A stretch of 6,194 nt of DNA from Desulfobacteraceae bacterium (GTDB lineage Bacteria; Desulfobacterota; Desulfobacteria; Desulfobacterales; UBA11574), in NCBI GenBank assembly GCA_030671225.1, contig DAOVAE010000077.1:1-6194 (forward strand). The letters run 5' to 3'. The translations under genes and the position numbers were made by a program. Positions 1 to 6,053 of this stretch are shown piece after piece (within the stretch, counting starts at the first letter, position 1; every line of letters begins with the position of its first letter). Below the pieces are notes generated by a model, which was given only the letters and a program-made list of their open reading frames with translations, ran no database searches and was not told where the DNA came from.

Positions 1-20
1 CATCAACCCTTGAACGCTTA
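1..20 (+). repeat. Partial GAACCC-type intergenic repeat (copy A)
   Basis: The window opens with CAACCCTTGAACGCTTAT, which resembles the 3' end of three better copies elsewhere in the window (131-169, 5853-5893 on the minus strand, 6054-6087). The shared part is an (A)ACCC-type unit followed by TGAACG and a short TA-containing end. The copy is cut by the window edge, so its true length is unknown. Confidence 0.45.
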
Positions 21-130
21 TGGCCAGACAAAAAGCCAAGTTTGCTTGCAATTTCGGTTTGAAGTGGCAAATTCAGGATGTAGCAGGTTCATCCATGCAT
101 AATATTGCTGAAAGTGAACGAGAGAAAGGT

Positions 131-169
131 AACCCTGAACGGTGAACCCGGAACCTGTGAACGCATACT
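131..169 (+). repeat. GAACCC-type intergenic repeat (copy B)
   Basis: This is a run of imperfect 7-8 base units of the form TGAACCC or GAACC (CCCTGAAC, GGTGAACCC, GGAACC, TGTGAACG) ending in GTGAACGCATAC. The end matches GTGAACGGATAC of copy D and GTGAACGCCTAC of copy C. It lies about 30 bases upstream of the tryptophan-type leader peptide, so the leader's promoter must overlap or sit very near it. The repeat is non-coding and its function is unknown. Positions 21-130 between copies A and B hold no gene I can support. Confidence 0.6.
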
Positions 170-200
170 AAATATAGAACCAGTGATCACAGAGGCTATA

Positions 201-236
201 GTGGAATTTATGTTTTGGTGGTGGCAGATCCTATGA
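201..236 (+). CDS. Tryptophan-rich leader peptide (trpL-type)
   Basis: This very short reading frame contains three consecutive TGG codons (216-224) followed by CAG ATC CTA TGA. From ATG 210 it reads MFWWWQIL, then stop. From GTG 201 it reads MEFMFWWWQIL. GTG 201 is preferred because an AGAGG at 191-195 lies five bases upstream, whereas ATG 210 has only a poor GTGGA four bases away. Either start gives the same Trp run and stop. Tandem Trp codons in a mini-ORF just upstream of competing hairpins are the hallmark of trp-operon leader peptides, whose translation senses charged tRNA-Trp. The peptide itself probably has no activity. No clear promoter was found upstream; AT-rich TAAATATAGA at 169-178 could contain a -10, but no matching -35 is visible. 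Confidence 0.8.
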   Translation: MEFMFWWWQIL

Positions 237-330
237 AGCTTGCTCACCACCCTGAATAAAAAAATAAAAATCCAGAGCTGTGAGAAGCTTCGCCAGCAAA
301 AGCAGAAGTAGCTCATGGCTCTTTTGTTTT
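210..330 (+). promoter_or_regulatory. Ribosome-mediated tryptophan attenuator (regions 1-4)
   Basis: Three mutually exclusive helices can be paired by eye. Region 1:2 pairs GGTGGTG (217-223, inside the Trp codons) with CACCACC (245-251), 7 bp. Region 2:3 pairs GAAGCTT (235-241) with AAGCTTC (285-291) and CTCAC (243-247) with GTGAG (280-284), 12 bp with G242 bulged: the antiterminator. Region 3:4 pairs 274-284 with 312-322: the terminator. A ribosome stalled on 216-224 would mask region 1 and leave region 2 free to capture region 3, allowing read-through. A ribosome reaching the stop at 234-236 would cover region 2 and let 3:4 form. With no translation, 1:2 forms and again allows 3:4. This is the classical enterobacterial trp attenuator logic. 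It lies directly upstream of a CoA-ligase/TRAP operon and not of trp genes. The pairing is read from sequence; the regulation is inferred from the family of mechanisms. Confidence 0.8.
274..330 (+). terminator. Attenuator terminator I (region 3:4)
   Basis: AGAGCTGTGAG (274-284) pairs with CTCATGGCTCT (312-322) over 11 continuous pairs, two of them G-U. An inner CTTC (288-291) to GAAG (305-308) helix extends the hairpin. The stem runs straight into TTTTGTTTT (322-330), giving an intrinsic terminator with a slightly interrupted T tract. Its left arm (280-284) is also needed by the antiterminator helix, so the two cannot coexist. Confidence 0.72.
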
Positions 331-333
331 AAT

Positions 334-369
334 AAGCCGGTGCTTCTTCTCAGATGACCGGTTTTTTTT
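334..369 (+). terminator. Second terminator-like hairpin (II) before the ligase gene
   Basis: The stem AAGCCGGT (334-341) pairs with ACCGGTTT (357-364), 8 bp including one G-U, around a 15-base loop. Eight uninterrupted T follow at 362-369. It ends 10 bases before the ribosome site of the CoA-ligase gene, so transcripts coming through the attenuator must pass it. It may be a second checkpoint: GGCT of region 4 (317-320) can pair with AGCC (335-338), which would break this stem when region 4 is released. Alternatively it is a fixed terminator that insulates the downstream gene from the leader. Confidence 0.65.
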
Positions 370-392
370 ATTCCCAACCGGAGGAGTTTATT

Positions 393-1679
393 ATGAGCTT
401 TATTCCTTATGATTTGAATGATGACAAATTAAAAAAAATTCAACTTCAAGGTCTTAAATGGACGGTAGGCCACGCTTATAATAATTCACCCTTTTATAAA
501 AAGAAACTCGATGATGCAGGTCTGAAACCCGAAGATATCCGGTCGCTCGAGGATATCGAGAATCTTCCTTTAATCGATAAAGACGATTTGCAGCAAGGAT
601 ACCCTTTTCCTTTGAGGGCAGTACCTTTTAAAGATATTGTTCGGATTCATGCCTCTTCGGGGACCACAGGAAAGCGCAAGGTGCTGTGCTACACACAAAG
701 AGATATAGATGTATGGGCTGACATTTTTGCCAGGTGCTATGAGCTTGCGGGTCTAACTCGTGAAGATCGCGTGCAGATAGCTGTGGGATACGGCTTGTGG
801 ACTGCAGGAGTAGGATTTCAGGCAGGCTGTGAACGTTTCGGGGCCATGGCAGTGCCTATAGGGCCTGCCAACGCGGAAATGCATTGTGAAATGATGGTAG
901 ATATGGGGACCACTGTTTTCTGTTCCACGGCCTCTATGGCTCTACTCATGGCCGAGGAGATTCATAAACGCAATCTTTTATCCAGTATAAAGGTTAAAAA
1001 GATTATCCTGGGAGCGGAACGCCACAGTGATGCCATGCGAAACCGTATCAAAGAACTTATGGGTGTCGAGCACATTTTTGATATATACGGGTTGACCGAA
1101 CTTTACGGGCCGGGTACGGGACTCGACTGCAGCCGTCACAATGGAATCCACTACTGGGCAGACCATTTTATTTTCGAGATTCTTGACCCGGAAACACTAA
1201 AGCCTGTTCCTTGCGGCCAACAGGGCGAACTCGTTGTCACTACCTTGAGTAAGGAAGGAAGTCCTCTGATTCGCTACCGAACCCATGACGTTACACGCCT
1301 TTTAAATCAGAAATGTCCCTGCGGCGTGCCCTTACCCATGCATGACCGGATCCTAGGCCGTACGGATGATATGTTTACCTACAGGGCTGTGAATATATAT
1401 CCGAGTCAGATCGATCATGTGCTGAGCCTGGCAGATGGAGTCGGCAGTGAATTTCAGATACATCTAAAACAGGAAAGCGGGCGGGACATGATGCTGATAA
1501 AGGTGGAACGGGCAATGGGAGTGGAAAAGACGGACGATGTTCATATAGCCGAACGAGTGGCAATGGAAATCCGTCGCAAGATTTTGGTACGGTGTCAGAT
1601 AGAAATCGTCGATCCCGGTTACTTGCCCCGCACACAGAGAAAAAGCCAGAGGGTCTTTGATCATAGAAATGAGAAATAA
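393..1679 (+). CDS. Phenylacetate-CoA ligase family (PaaK-like) aryl-acid:CoA ligase
   Basis: This is an AMP-forming acyl-CoA synthetase of the PaaK branch, 428 residues, the usual size. Such enzymes adenylate an aryl acid and transfer it to CoA in the cytoplasm. Visible motifs in order: ATP-binding SSGTTGK (88-94), YGLTE (232-236), YRTHD (295-299), CPCG (308-311), GRTDD (322-326), NIYPSQID (334-341), and the C-terminal LPRTQRKSQRV (411-421) with a likely catalytic Lys417. The start is ATG 393, preceded by GGAGGAG at 380-386; an in-frame ATG at 354 lies inside the terminator II hairpin and lacks a ribosome site. Divergences from typical PaaK, recalled from the family: GPANAEMH (157-164) where SGGNTERQ-like residues are usual, RAVNIYP instead of RGVN(I/V)FP, and Arg instead of Gly before the catalytic Lys. 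The substrate may therefore not be phenylacetate. It is first in a probable operon with a TRAP transporter, 83 bases before dctP, with no terminator between. Confidence 0.9.
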   Translation: MSFIPYDLNDDKLKKIQLQGLKWTVGHAYNNSPFYKKKLDDAGLKPEDIRSLEDIENLPLIDKDDLQQGYPFPLRAVPFKDIVRIHASSGTTGKRKVLCYTQRDIDVWADIFARCYELAGLTREDRVQIAVGYGLWTAGVGFQAGCERFGAMAVPIGPANAEMHCEMMVDMGTTVFCSTASMALLMAEEIHKRNLLSSIKVKKIILGAERHSDAMRNRIKELMGVEHIFDIYGLTELYGPGTGLDCSRHNGIHYWADHFIFEILDPETLKPVPCGQQGELVVTTLSKEGSPLIRYRTHDVTRLLNQKCPCGVPLPMHDRILGRTDDMFTYRAVNIYPSQIDHVLSLADGVGSEFQIHLKQESGRDMMLIKVERAMGVEKTDDVHIAERVAMEIRRKILVRCQIEIVDPGYLPRTQRKSQRVFDHRNEK

Positions 1680-1762
1680 GGGAGTATTTCTTCGGAGCTA
1701 CGATGAGATGTAAGACATCAGATAATAGTAACAAAAAACACAACAAATAAAAGGAGGAAATA

Positions 1763-2788
1763 ATGAAGCAAAAATCAGGACAGGTTATAATTGGAATTTT
1801 TATTGTAGTATTTCTTGCAGTTGCTCTAATGCCAGTGCATGCCAAAGCTGAACCGATCAAGCTTAGCTATGCCAACTTTCCACCTGCACCTACCTTCCCA
1901 TGTGTTCAGATGGAGAGGTGGAAAAAAGAGGTGGAAAAGAACACCCATGGAAAAGTTATCATTAACACATATCCCGGAGGTACTCTGCTCGGGGCCAAGG
2001 GCATGATGGACGGCGTAATTGCAGGGCAGGCCGATATCGGGTGCCTGTGCATGGCCTACCAGCCCGGCCGCTTTGTTCTTACCAATGCCACCAGTCTCCC
2101 AGTCGGGATACCCGATGCACGGGTTGGCAGCCTTGCCCTGTGGGATCTTTATAAAAAATATAAGCCTGCAGCCTTTGCAAAGGTGAAGGTCCTTACCATG
2201 TTCACAACAGCCCCTACAAATATCATGTCTAAGATGCCTGTCAGAAACCTTTCTGATATCAAGGGTCTGGACCTGAGAGCTTCAGGCGGTGCTGCTAAAA
2301 TTTTAGGAGCATGGGGAGCCAATCCGGTAGGTATGCCCATGCCCGCTACAGTGGAGGCTTTGCAGAAGGGTGTCGTAAAAGGTTTGTTCTCTTCTCTTGA
2401 AAGCATGAAGGACTTCAAGTTTGCGGAAACTTGTCGGTACGTGACGGTGACCGATACCGTTATTTATCCCTTTGCCGTGGTGATGAACATGGATTCGTGG
2501 AATGCCTTGCCAAAAGATGTTCAGAAGGTCATGGAAGATCTGGGCACCAAACAGGCTGAATGGACAGGTAACTACATGGATAATCATGTGAAAGAAGCCA
2601 TAAGCTGGTCAAAAAAGGAGTACAAAGTTGAGTTCATCGAGCTTTCCGAATCAGAAAAGGCCGAATGGAACAATAAGCTGAAATTCATAACCGACAAATG
2701 GATTCAGGATGCTAAAGCAAAAGGTTTTCCGGCCGAAGCGATCGTAAAAGATATAAAGACGTTTACAAAGAAATACTCAGGACAATAA
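1763..2788 (+). CDS. dctP: TRAP transporter substrate-binding protein, DctP family
   Basis: This is a periplasmic solute receptor that captures an organic acid and delivers it to the DctQM membrane complex. It has 341 residues, normal for DctP. The N-terminus is a Sec signal peptide: basic KQK, a hydrophobic stretch at 8-23, and a probable cleavage after the AKA at 27-29. The mature part shows typical DctP segments: YPGGTLLGAKGMMDGVIAGQ (70-89), IKGLDLRASGG (166-176) with Arg172 at the position of the conserved carboxylate-binding arginine, NPVGMPMPATVEALQKGVV (187-205), and a C-terminal charged helical region. The start ATG has a textbook AAGGAGG at 1751-1757, five bases away. It follows the CoA ligase after 83 bases and precedes dctQ by 27, so co-transcription is likely. 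The ligand cannot be read from sequence; the neighbouring aryl-CoA ligase suggests an aromatic carboxylate. Confidence 0.93.
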   Translation: MKQKSGQVIIGIFIVVFLAVALMPVHAKAEPIKLSYANFPPAPTFPCVQMERWKKEVEKNTHGKVIINTYPGGTLLGAKGMMDGVIAGQADIGCLCMAYQPGRFVLTNATSLPVGIPDARVGSLALWDLYKKYKPAAFAKVKVLTMFTTAPTNIMSKMPVRNLSDIKGLDLRASGGAAKILGAWGANPVGMPMPATVEALQKGVVKGLFSSLESMKDFKFAETCRYVTVTDTVIYPFAVVMNMDSWNALPKDVQKVMEDLGTKQAEWTGNYMDNHVKEAISWSKKEYKVEFIELSESEKAEWNNKLKFITDKWIQDAKAKGFPAEAIVKDIKTFTKKYSGQ

Positions 2789-2815
2789 TGGGAATTGGGA
2801 AGGAGGAAGGTTTTT

Positions 2816-3307
2816 ATGGAGGCTTTGGACAGGATCAGCGAGTTTTTAAACCGGGTACTTACGTGGATCGGGGGTTTTTTTCTGACCGGTATGATCGTTT
2901 TAACCTGTGCAAATATAATCTTTCGTATGGTCTGGATCCCTATAAGAGGCACTTTTGAGCTGATGGGATATTTTGGAGCCATTGTGACAGCCTTTGCTTT
3001 GGGCTACACTCAAATGAAGAAGGGTCACATTTCAGTGGACGTTTTAGTCAACACTTTCTCTACAAAAACCCGAAAAGTTGTCAATGTGATTAACCATGCC
3101 GTATGCTTTTTCTTTTTTAGTGCTGCAGCATGGCAAATCGCAATAAAAGCAACGACACTTATGAATACCGGAGAAATCACTGAGACACTCAGAATCGTCT
3201 ATTATCCATTCACTTATGGTGTTGCTTTTGGATGTGCCATACTCGCACTGGTCTTATTTACCGATCTGGTCAGGTCTTTTATGCAAGAAAATGAGGAGAA
3301 AAGTTGA
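2816..3307 (+). CDS. dctQ: TRAP transporter small permease, DctQ family
   Basis: This 163-residue inner-membrane protein has four predicted helices (about 15-37, 47-66, 90-111, 129-151), the standard DctQ topology. Family-like segments are NIIFRMVWIPIRGTFELMGY (33-52) and MKKGHISVDVL (67-77). DctQ associates with DctM to form the membrane part of the sodium-driven TRAP importer that receives ligand from DctP. The start is ATG 2816, with AGGAGG at 2801-2806 nine bases upstream. An in-frame TTG at 2795 is rejected because it precedes that ribosome site. Its stop codon overlaps the start of dctM by four bases, indicating translational coupling. Confidence 0.92.
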   Translation: MEALDRISEFLNRVLTWIGGFFLTGMIVLTCANIIFRMVWIPIRGTFELMGYFGAIVTAFALGYTQMKKGHISVDVLVNTFSTKTRKVVNVINHAVCFFFFSAAAWQIAIKATTLMNTGEITETLRIVYYPFTYGVAFGCAILALVLFTDLVRSFMQENEEKS

Positions 3308-4608
3308 ACCTTGCACTTGTCGGTATAGCCGGAATTGTTGTTCTCCTTCTGATCTTATTCTTGCTTGGCATTCCCGTAGGATTCGCAATGGGTATCGTAG
3401 GGTTCTTAGGGTTCTGCTATGTGGTTTCGCTTAAAGCCGGTCTTAATATGGTTAGCTCGGCTTTATGGGAAACGTTTTCAAAATACGGTCTTACGGTCAT
3501 TCCCCTCTTTATCTTTATGGGGCAGATTGCATTCTATTCGGGAGTTAATGAAAAGTTATACAATGCTGCATATAAATGGGTAGGGCAGATTCGCGGCGGA
3601 ATAGCTATGGCGACAGTAATGGCATGTGCGGCTTTCGCAGCCATCTGCGGATCCAATGCAGCAACAGCTGCCACCATGACTACTGTGGCTCTGCCTCAGA
3701 TGAATAAATATAAATATGAGCCCTTGCTCAGCACCGGGGCCATTGCCTGTGGATCTACCCTTGGCGTTGTTATACCTCCCAGTGTTGTACTGATTGTTAT
3801 CGGTTTTTCTACCGAGCAATCTATTACCAAGCTTTTTTATGGCGGGATAGGGGCAGGTATAGTTCTTGCCGTACTTTTAATGCTTACAATTTATATCCTG
3901 TGCAGCATTTTTCCGGAGTGGGGGCCGGTGGGACCGAAAACCGGTTTAAAAGAAAAGTTAAGTGCTTTGACCGGCGTTTTTGAAATGACCATCCTGTTTT
4001 TACTGGTGATGCTCGGGCTTTATTTTGGATTTTTCACACCTACGGAAGCAGGTGCTGCGGGTTCCTTATTTGCAATTATTATCAGTGTAGTTCAAGGTGG
4101 GCTGACCTGGAAAGGATTCATCGCCTCGGTGACAGACACCTTACGGATATCCTGCATGGTTATCATGATAGTCGCCGGTGCCGTGATATTCGGTCGTTTT
4201 CTGGCTGTCACCAGAATACCTTTTGATATTGCATCATGGGTGATCAACCTTCCTATTCCGAATACGGCCATTATGATGATAATATTTGCTATTTATATTG
4301 TAGGCGGGGCTGTTATGGACGCCCTTGCACTTCTCTTAATTACGATCCCAATTTTTTTCCCCGTGGCAAAACAGCTGGGATACGATCCGATCTGGTTCGG
4401 TGTAACAATTACCGTGATCACGACTTTAGGAGCTGTCACCCCCCCGGTGGGAGCAACAACCTACGTGGTGGGAGGCATGGCAAAAGATGTTCCTCTGGAG
4501 GACGTCTTTAAAGGGGTGACTTTCTTTTTGCCGGCATATATAGTTTGCGTGCTAATATTAATGATTCTGCCAAAAATAGTAACTTTCCTGCCCAGCCTTA
4601 TGCATTAA
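3304..4608 (+). CDS. dctM: TRAP transporter large permease, DctM family
   Basis: This 434-residue polytopic membrane protein is the transport subunit of the TRAP system, which imports the DctP-bound acid using the ion gradient. It is hydrophobic throughout, with roughly 12 helices. Signature segments are GSNAATAATMTTVALPQM (116-133), LGVVIPPS (153-160), FTPTEAGAAG (244-253) and VTPPVG (378-383), the paired half-repeat motifs of DctM. The start is TTG 3304, overlapping the TGA of dctQ (3305-3307), with GAGGAG at 3293-3298 five bases upstream. The next methionine comes only after the first helix, so TTG is the best choice. It is the last gene of the apparent ligase-dctPQM operon; a long stem with eight T lies 147 bases downstream. 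Confidence 0.93.
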   Translation: MNLALVGIAGIVVLLLILFLLGIPVGFAMGIVGFLGFCYVVSLKAGLNMVSSALWETFSKYGLTVIPLFIFMGQIAFYSGVNEKLYNAAYKWVGQIRGGIAMATVMACAAFAAICGSNAATAATMTTVALPQMNKYKYEPLLSTGAIACGSTLGVVIPPSVVLIVIGFSTEQSITKLFYGGIGAGIVLAVLLMLTIYILCSIFPEWGPVGPKTGLKEKLSALTGVFEMTILFLLVMLGLYFGFFTPTEAGAAGSLFAIIISVVQGGLTWKGFIASVTDTLRISCMVIMIVAGAVIFGRFLAVTRIPFDIASWVINLPIPNTAIMMIIFAIYIVGGAVMDALALLLITIPIFFPVAKQLGYDPIWFGVTITVITTLGAVTPPVGATTYVVGGMAKDVPLEDVFKGVTFFLPAYIVCVLILMILPKIVTFLPSLMH

Positions 4609-4657
4609 AGAGCTGCGGCGGATGAAAAATCCCGGCAAAGTTAATAAAAAATAGTAA

Positions 4658-4673
4658 TTTTTTTTAAAAAAAA
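4658..4673. other. T8A8 tract between dctM and moaA
   Basis: Eight T followed by eight A form a perfect 16-base palindrome inside a very AT-rich stretch (4640-4700). It may act as an UP-type element or simply reflect an AT-rich spacer between convergent genes. TTGATT at 4675-4680 immediately follows and could be a -35, but no good -10 is present 16-18 bases further on. Confidence 0.4.
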
Positions 4674-4723
4674 CTTGATTAGTTATTTTAATTCTGTTAG
4701 CAGACATTCGAAATGCGACATAA

Positions 4724-4826
4724 GCTCCCTTTTTGGGGGTCAATTGTTTAAACAGCCTGGGTCGTAAACCGATAACTTGTGCGAGAAAATGTAGCCTCCC
4801 ACTGATGCGGCCCAGGCATTTTTTTT
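4724..4826 (+). terminator. Long closed stem with T8: operon terminator or 3' end of a small RNA
   Basis: GCCTGGGTCGTA (4755-4766) pairs with TGCGGCCCAGGC (4806-4817) over 12 bp with two T-G pairs, followed by eight T at 4819-4826. The 39-base interior (4767-4805) is far longer than in an ordinary terminator and contains unpaired-looking purine-rich and CCTCCC stretches. A second hairpin, CTCCC (4725-4729) with GGGGG (4735-4739) around five T, lies just upstream. It could end the TRAP operon transcript, act as a 3'-UTR-derived sRNA, or be an independent small RNA of about 110 bases. It matches no RNA family I can name. The strand is set by the T tract; on the minus strand no T tract follows the stem. 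Confidence 0.6.
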
Positions 4827-4841
4827 GCCAGATTTTAAGTA

Positions 4842-5834
4842 CTATCCACCGATGGCGCACATCTGAGCTGAGACTCTAGCAGGATGATCAATAGACAGGT
4901 TGTGTTCAGACGGTTTTTGGCGAACAGCCTTAAGGAAAACTTCAGTCAGCTTACCGTCGGAGCATCCTTTTCTAAGCGGGGTTTTAAGATCTACCTGAAC
5001 ATCCGACATCAGACATGGCCGCAGCTGACCGCTTGCCGTTAATCTTAGCCGGTTGCATGTGTTACAGAAATGCCTGCTTATTGGGCGTATAAAACCTATT
5101 TCTCCTCTGGCCGATTCAAACTTAAAACGTTCGGCCGGGCCGTCATTAATGCTTTTCTCGATCGGAATCAGCTTTCCTAATTGATTGATCCGTTTTTTTA
5201 TTTCAGGGGTAAGTAAAGGACGGTCAATCTCCATATTATTGGTTCCCATGGGCATGTATTCGATAAAGCGTATGTGAAATGGATATTCAATTGATAATGC
5301 GGCAATGTCCAGCAATTCATCATCGTTGACCCCTTTAAGGGGTACTACATTAATCTTAATGGGATCAAAACCCATTTTTTTGGCCAGCTCTATTCCTTCC
5401 CAGATTTGATTAAAAAAATCGTACCCGGTAATCTGTTTGAATTTTTTTCTGTTTAAGGTATCCAGGCTTATATTTATTCTTTTTATGCCGGCGGATTTGA
5501 TTTTATTAATATTATCTTTCAGTAAAACACCGTTGGTGGTAAGAGATATATCAAGAAGCCCTTGAATTTTTGTTAACTGTTCCAGAAAATCATAGACACC
5601 TTTTCTTATAAGCGGCTCTCCTCCTGTTATTCGGACCTTGGAGATCCCGAGGCGCACACTTATCCTTACAATGCGCAGAATTTCTTCATAACTTAATATT
5701 TCTTTATGTGCGAGCTTGGGAATAAAATCGTAGGGCACGCAGTATATGCATCTAAGATTGCAACGGTCGGTAATCGATATACGAAGATAGTTAAGTTTGC
5801 GGTCGCATCGGTCGATTAATTTTGAATTCGGCAA
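4842..5834 (-). CDS. moaA: GTP 3',8-cyclase MoaA (molybdenum cofactor biosynthesis)
   Basis: This radical-SAM enzyme converts GTP to 3',8-cyclo-GTP, the first step of molybdopterin synthesis, working with MoaC in the cytoplasm. It has 330 residues, full length. The N-terminal [4Fe-4S]/SAM site is C25-x3-C29-x2-C32 (CNLRCIYC), with GGEPLIR at 71-77. The second cluster ligands are C257, C260 and C274 in the FCNTCNRLRL...LRPCL segment. The conserved C-terminal Gly-Gly (329-330) is intact. The start is TTG 5834: an in-frame stop lies five codons upstream, no ATG exists between them, and the distance to LRIS matches other MoaA proteins. The ribosome site is poor (only AGAAAG about 12 bases upstream), which suggests weak translation. 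The gene stands alone, convergent to dctM, with intergenic repeats directly upstream and no other moa/mo genes in view. Confidence 0.95.
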   Translation of the reverse strand: MPNSKLIDRCDRKLNYLRISITDRCNLRCIYCVPYDFIPKLAHKEILSYEEILRIVRISVRLGISKVRITGGEPLIRKGVYDFLEQLTKIQGLLDISLTTNGVLLKDNINKIKSAGIKRINISLDTLNRKKFKQITGYDFFNQIWEGIELAKKMGFDPIKINVVPLKGVNDDELLDIAALSIEYPFHIRFIEYMPMGTNNMEIDRPLLTPEIKKRINQLGKLIPIEKSINDGPAERFKFESARGEIGFIRPISRHFCNTCNRLRLTASGQLRPCLMSDVQVDLKTPLRKGCSDGKLTEVFLKAVRQKPSEHNLSIDHPARVSAQMCAIGG

Positions 5835-5852
5835 TGTTAGTATGGCTTTCTA

Positions 5853-5893
5853 GTAGGCGTTCACGGGTTCAAAGGTTCAAGGGTTCAAGGTTT
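5853..5893 (-). repeat. GAACCC-type intergenic repeat (copy C)
   Basis: Read on the minus strand it consists of three to four units of CTTGAACC/TTGAACCC and ends in TGAACCCGTGAACGCCTAC. The core AACCCGTGAACG is identical in copy D on the other strand. It ends only about 20 bases before the moaA start codon, so it lies in the moaA leader or promoter region. Confidence 0.65.
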
Positions 5894-5898
5894 CATTC

Positions 5899-6053
5899 TC
5901 GTCCCCGAATTGCATTTGGGATGTGTATTTACGAGAAAAGCGTCAGTTTCGTCAGGCCTAATCCAAAATTTGAAGCCAAATTGCCACTTACTTGGGAAAA
6001 TGAACATTTGTAACGAGGACTTCGGATCTTCAACGCCTTCTTTGTCCTTAACC
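5899..6053. other. Non-coding spacer upstream of moaA, between inverted repeats C and D
   Basis: No gene is supported here. The short plus-strand frame across 5822-6013 runs through repeat C, has no ribosome site and no recognisable family. Loosely repeated AT-rich phrases such as AATTGCATTTGGGATG and CCAAAATTTGAAGCCAAATTG occur. TTGCCACTT (5981-5989 region) also appears inverted near 61-75, hinting at degenerate filler repeats on both sides of the window. No clear moaA promoter was found. Confidence 0.5.

Noticed and set aside
221..245. Sigma-54 promoter (TGGC ... TTGC)
   Set aside because: The GG and GC elements are not at the required spacing.
89..316. 75-residue minus-strand frame upstream of the ligase
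   Set aside because: It is the antisense of the leader and attenuator hairpins, has no ribosome site and an amino-acid composition unlike a real protein.
217..369. T-box or metabolite riboswitch
   Set aside because: No T-box AGGGUGGNACCGCG-type sequence and no TPP, cobalamin, SAM or c-di-GMP signature is visible; the Trp codons and 1-4 helices explain the structure better.
354..392. Upstream ATG at 354 as start of the CoA ligase
   Set aside because: It lies in the loop and arm of terminator II and lacks a ribosome site, whereas ATG 393 has GGAGGAG at 380-386 and fits the family N-terminus.
1375..1860. 161-residue minus-strand frame over the ligase end and dctP start
   Set aside because: It is a shadow of two well-supported plus-strand genes with no independent evidence.
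4755..4817. 6S RNA or Moco riboswitch
   Set aside because: The closed region is far shorter than 6S RNA, and the element is on the opposite strand to moaA and downstream of it. Vague similarity of short words such as GCCTCCC is not enough.
5822..6013. 63-residue plus-strand frame
   Set aside because: It reads through repeat C and the moaA start, has no ribosome site and no family resemblance.
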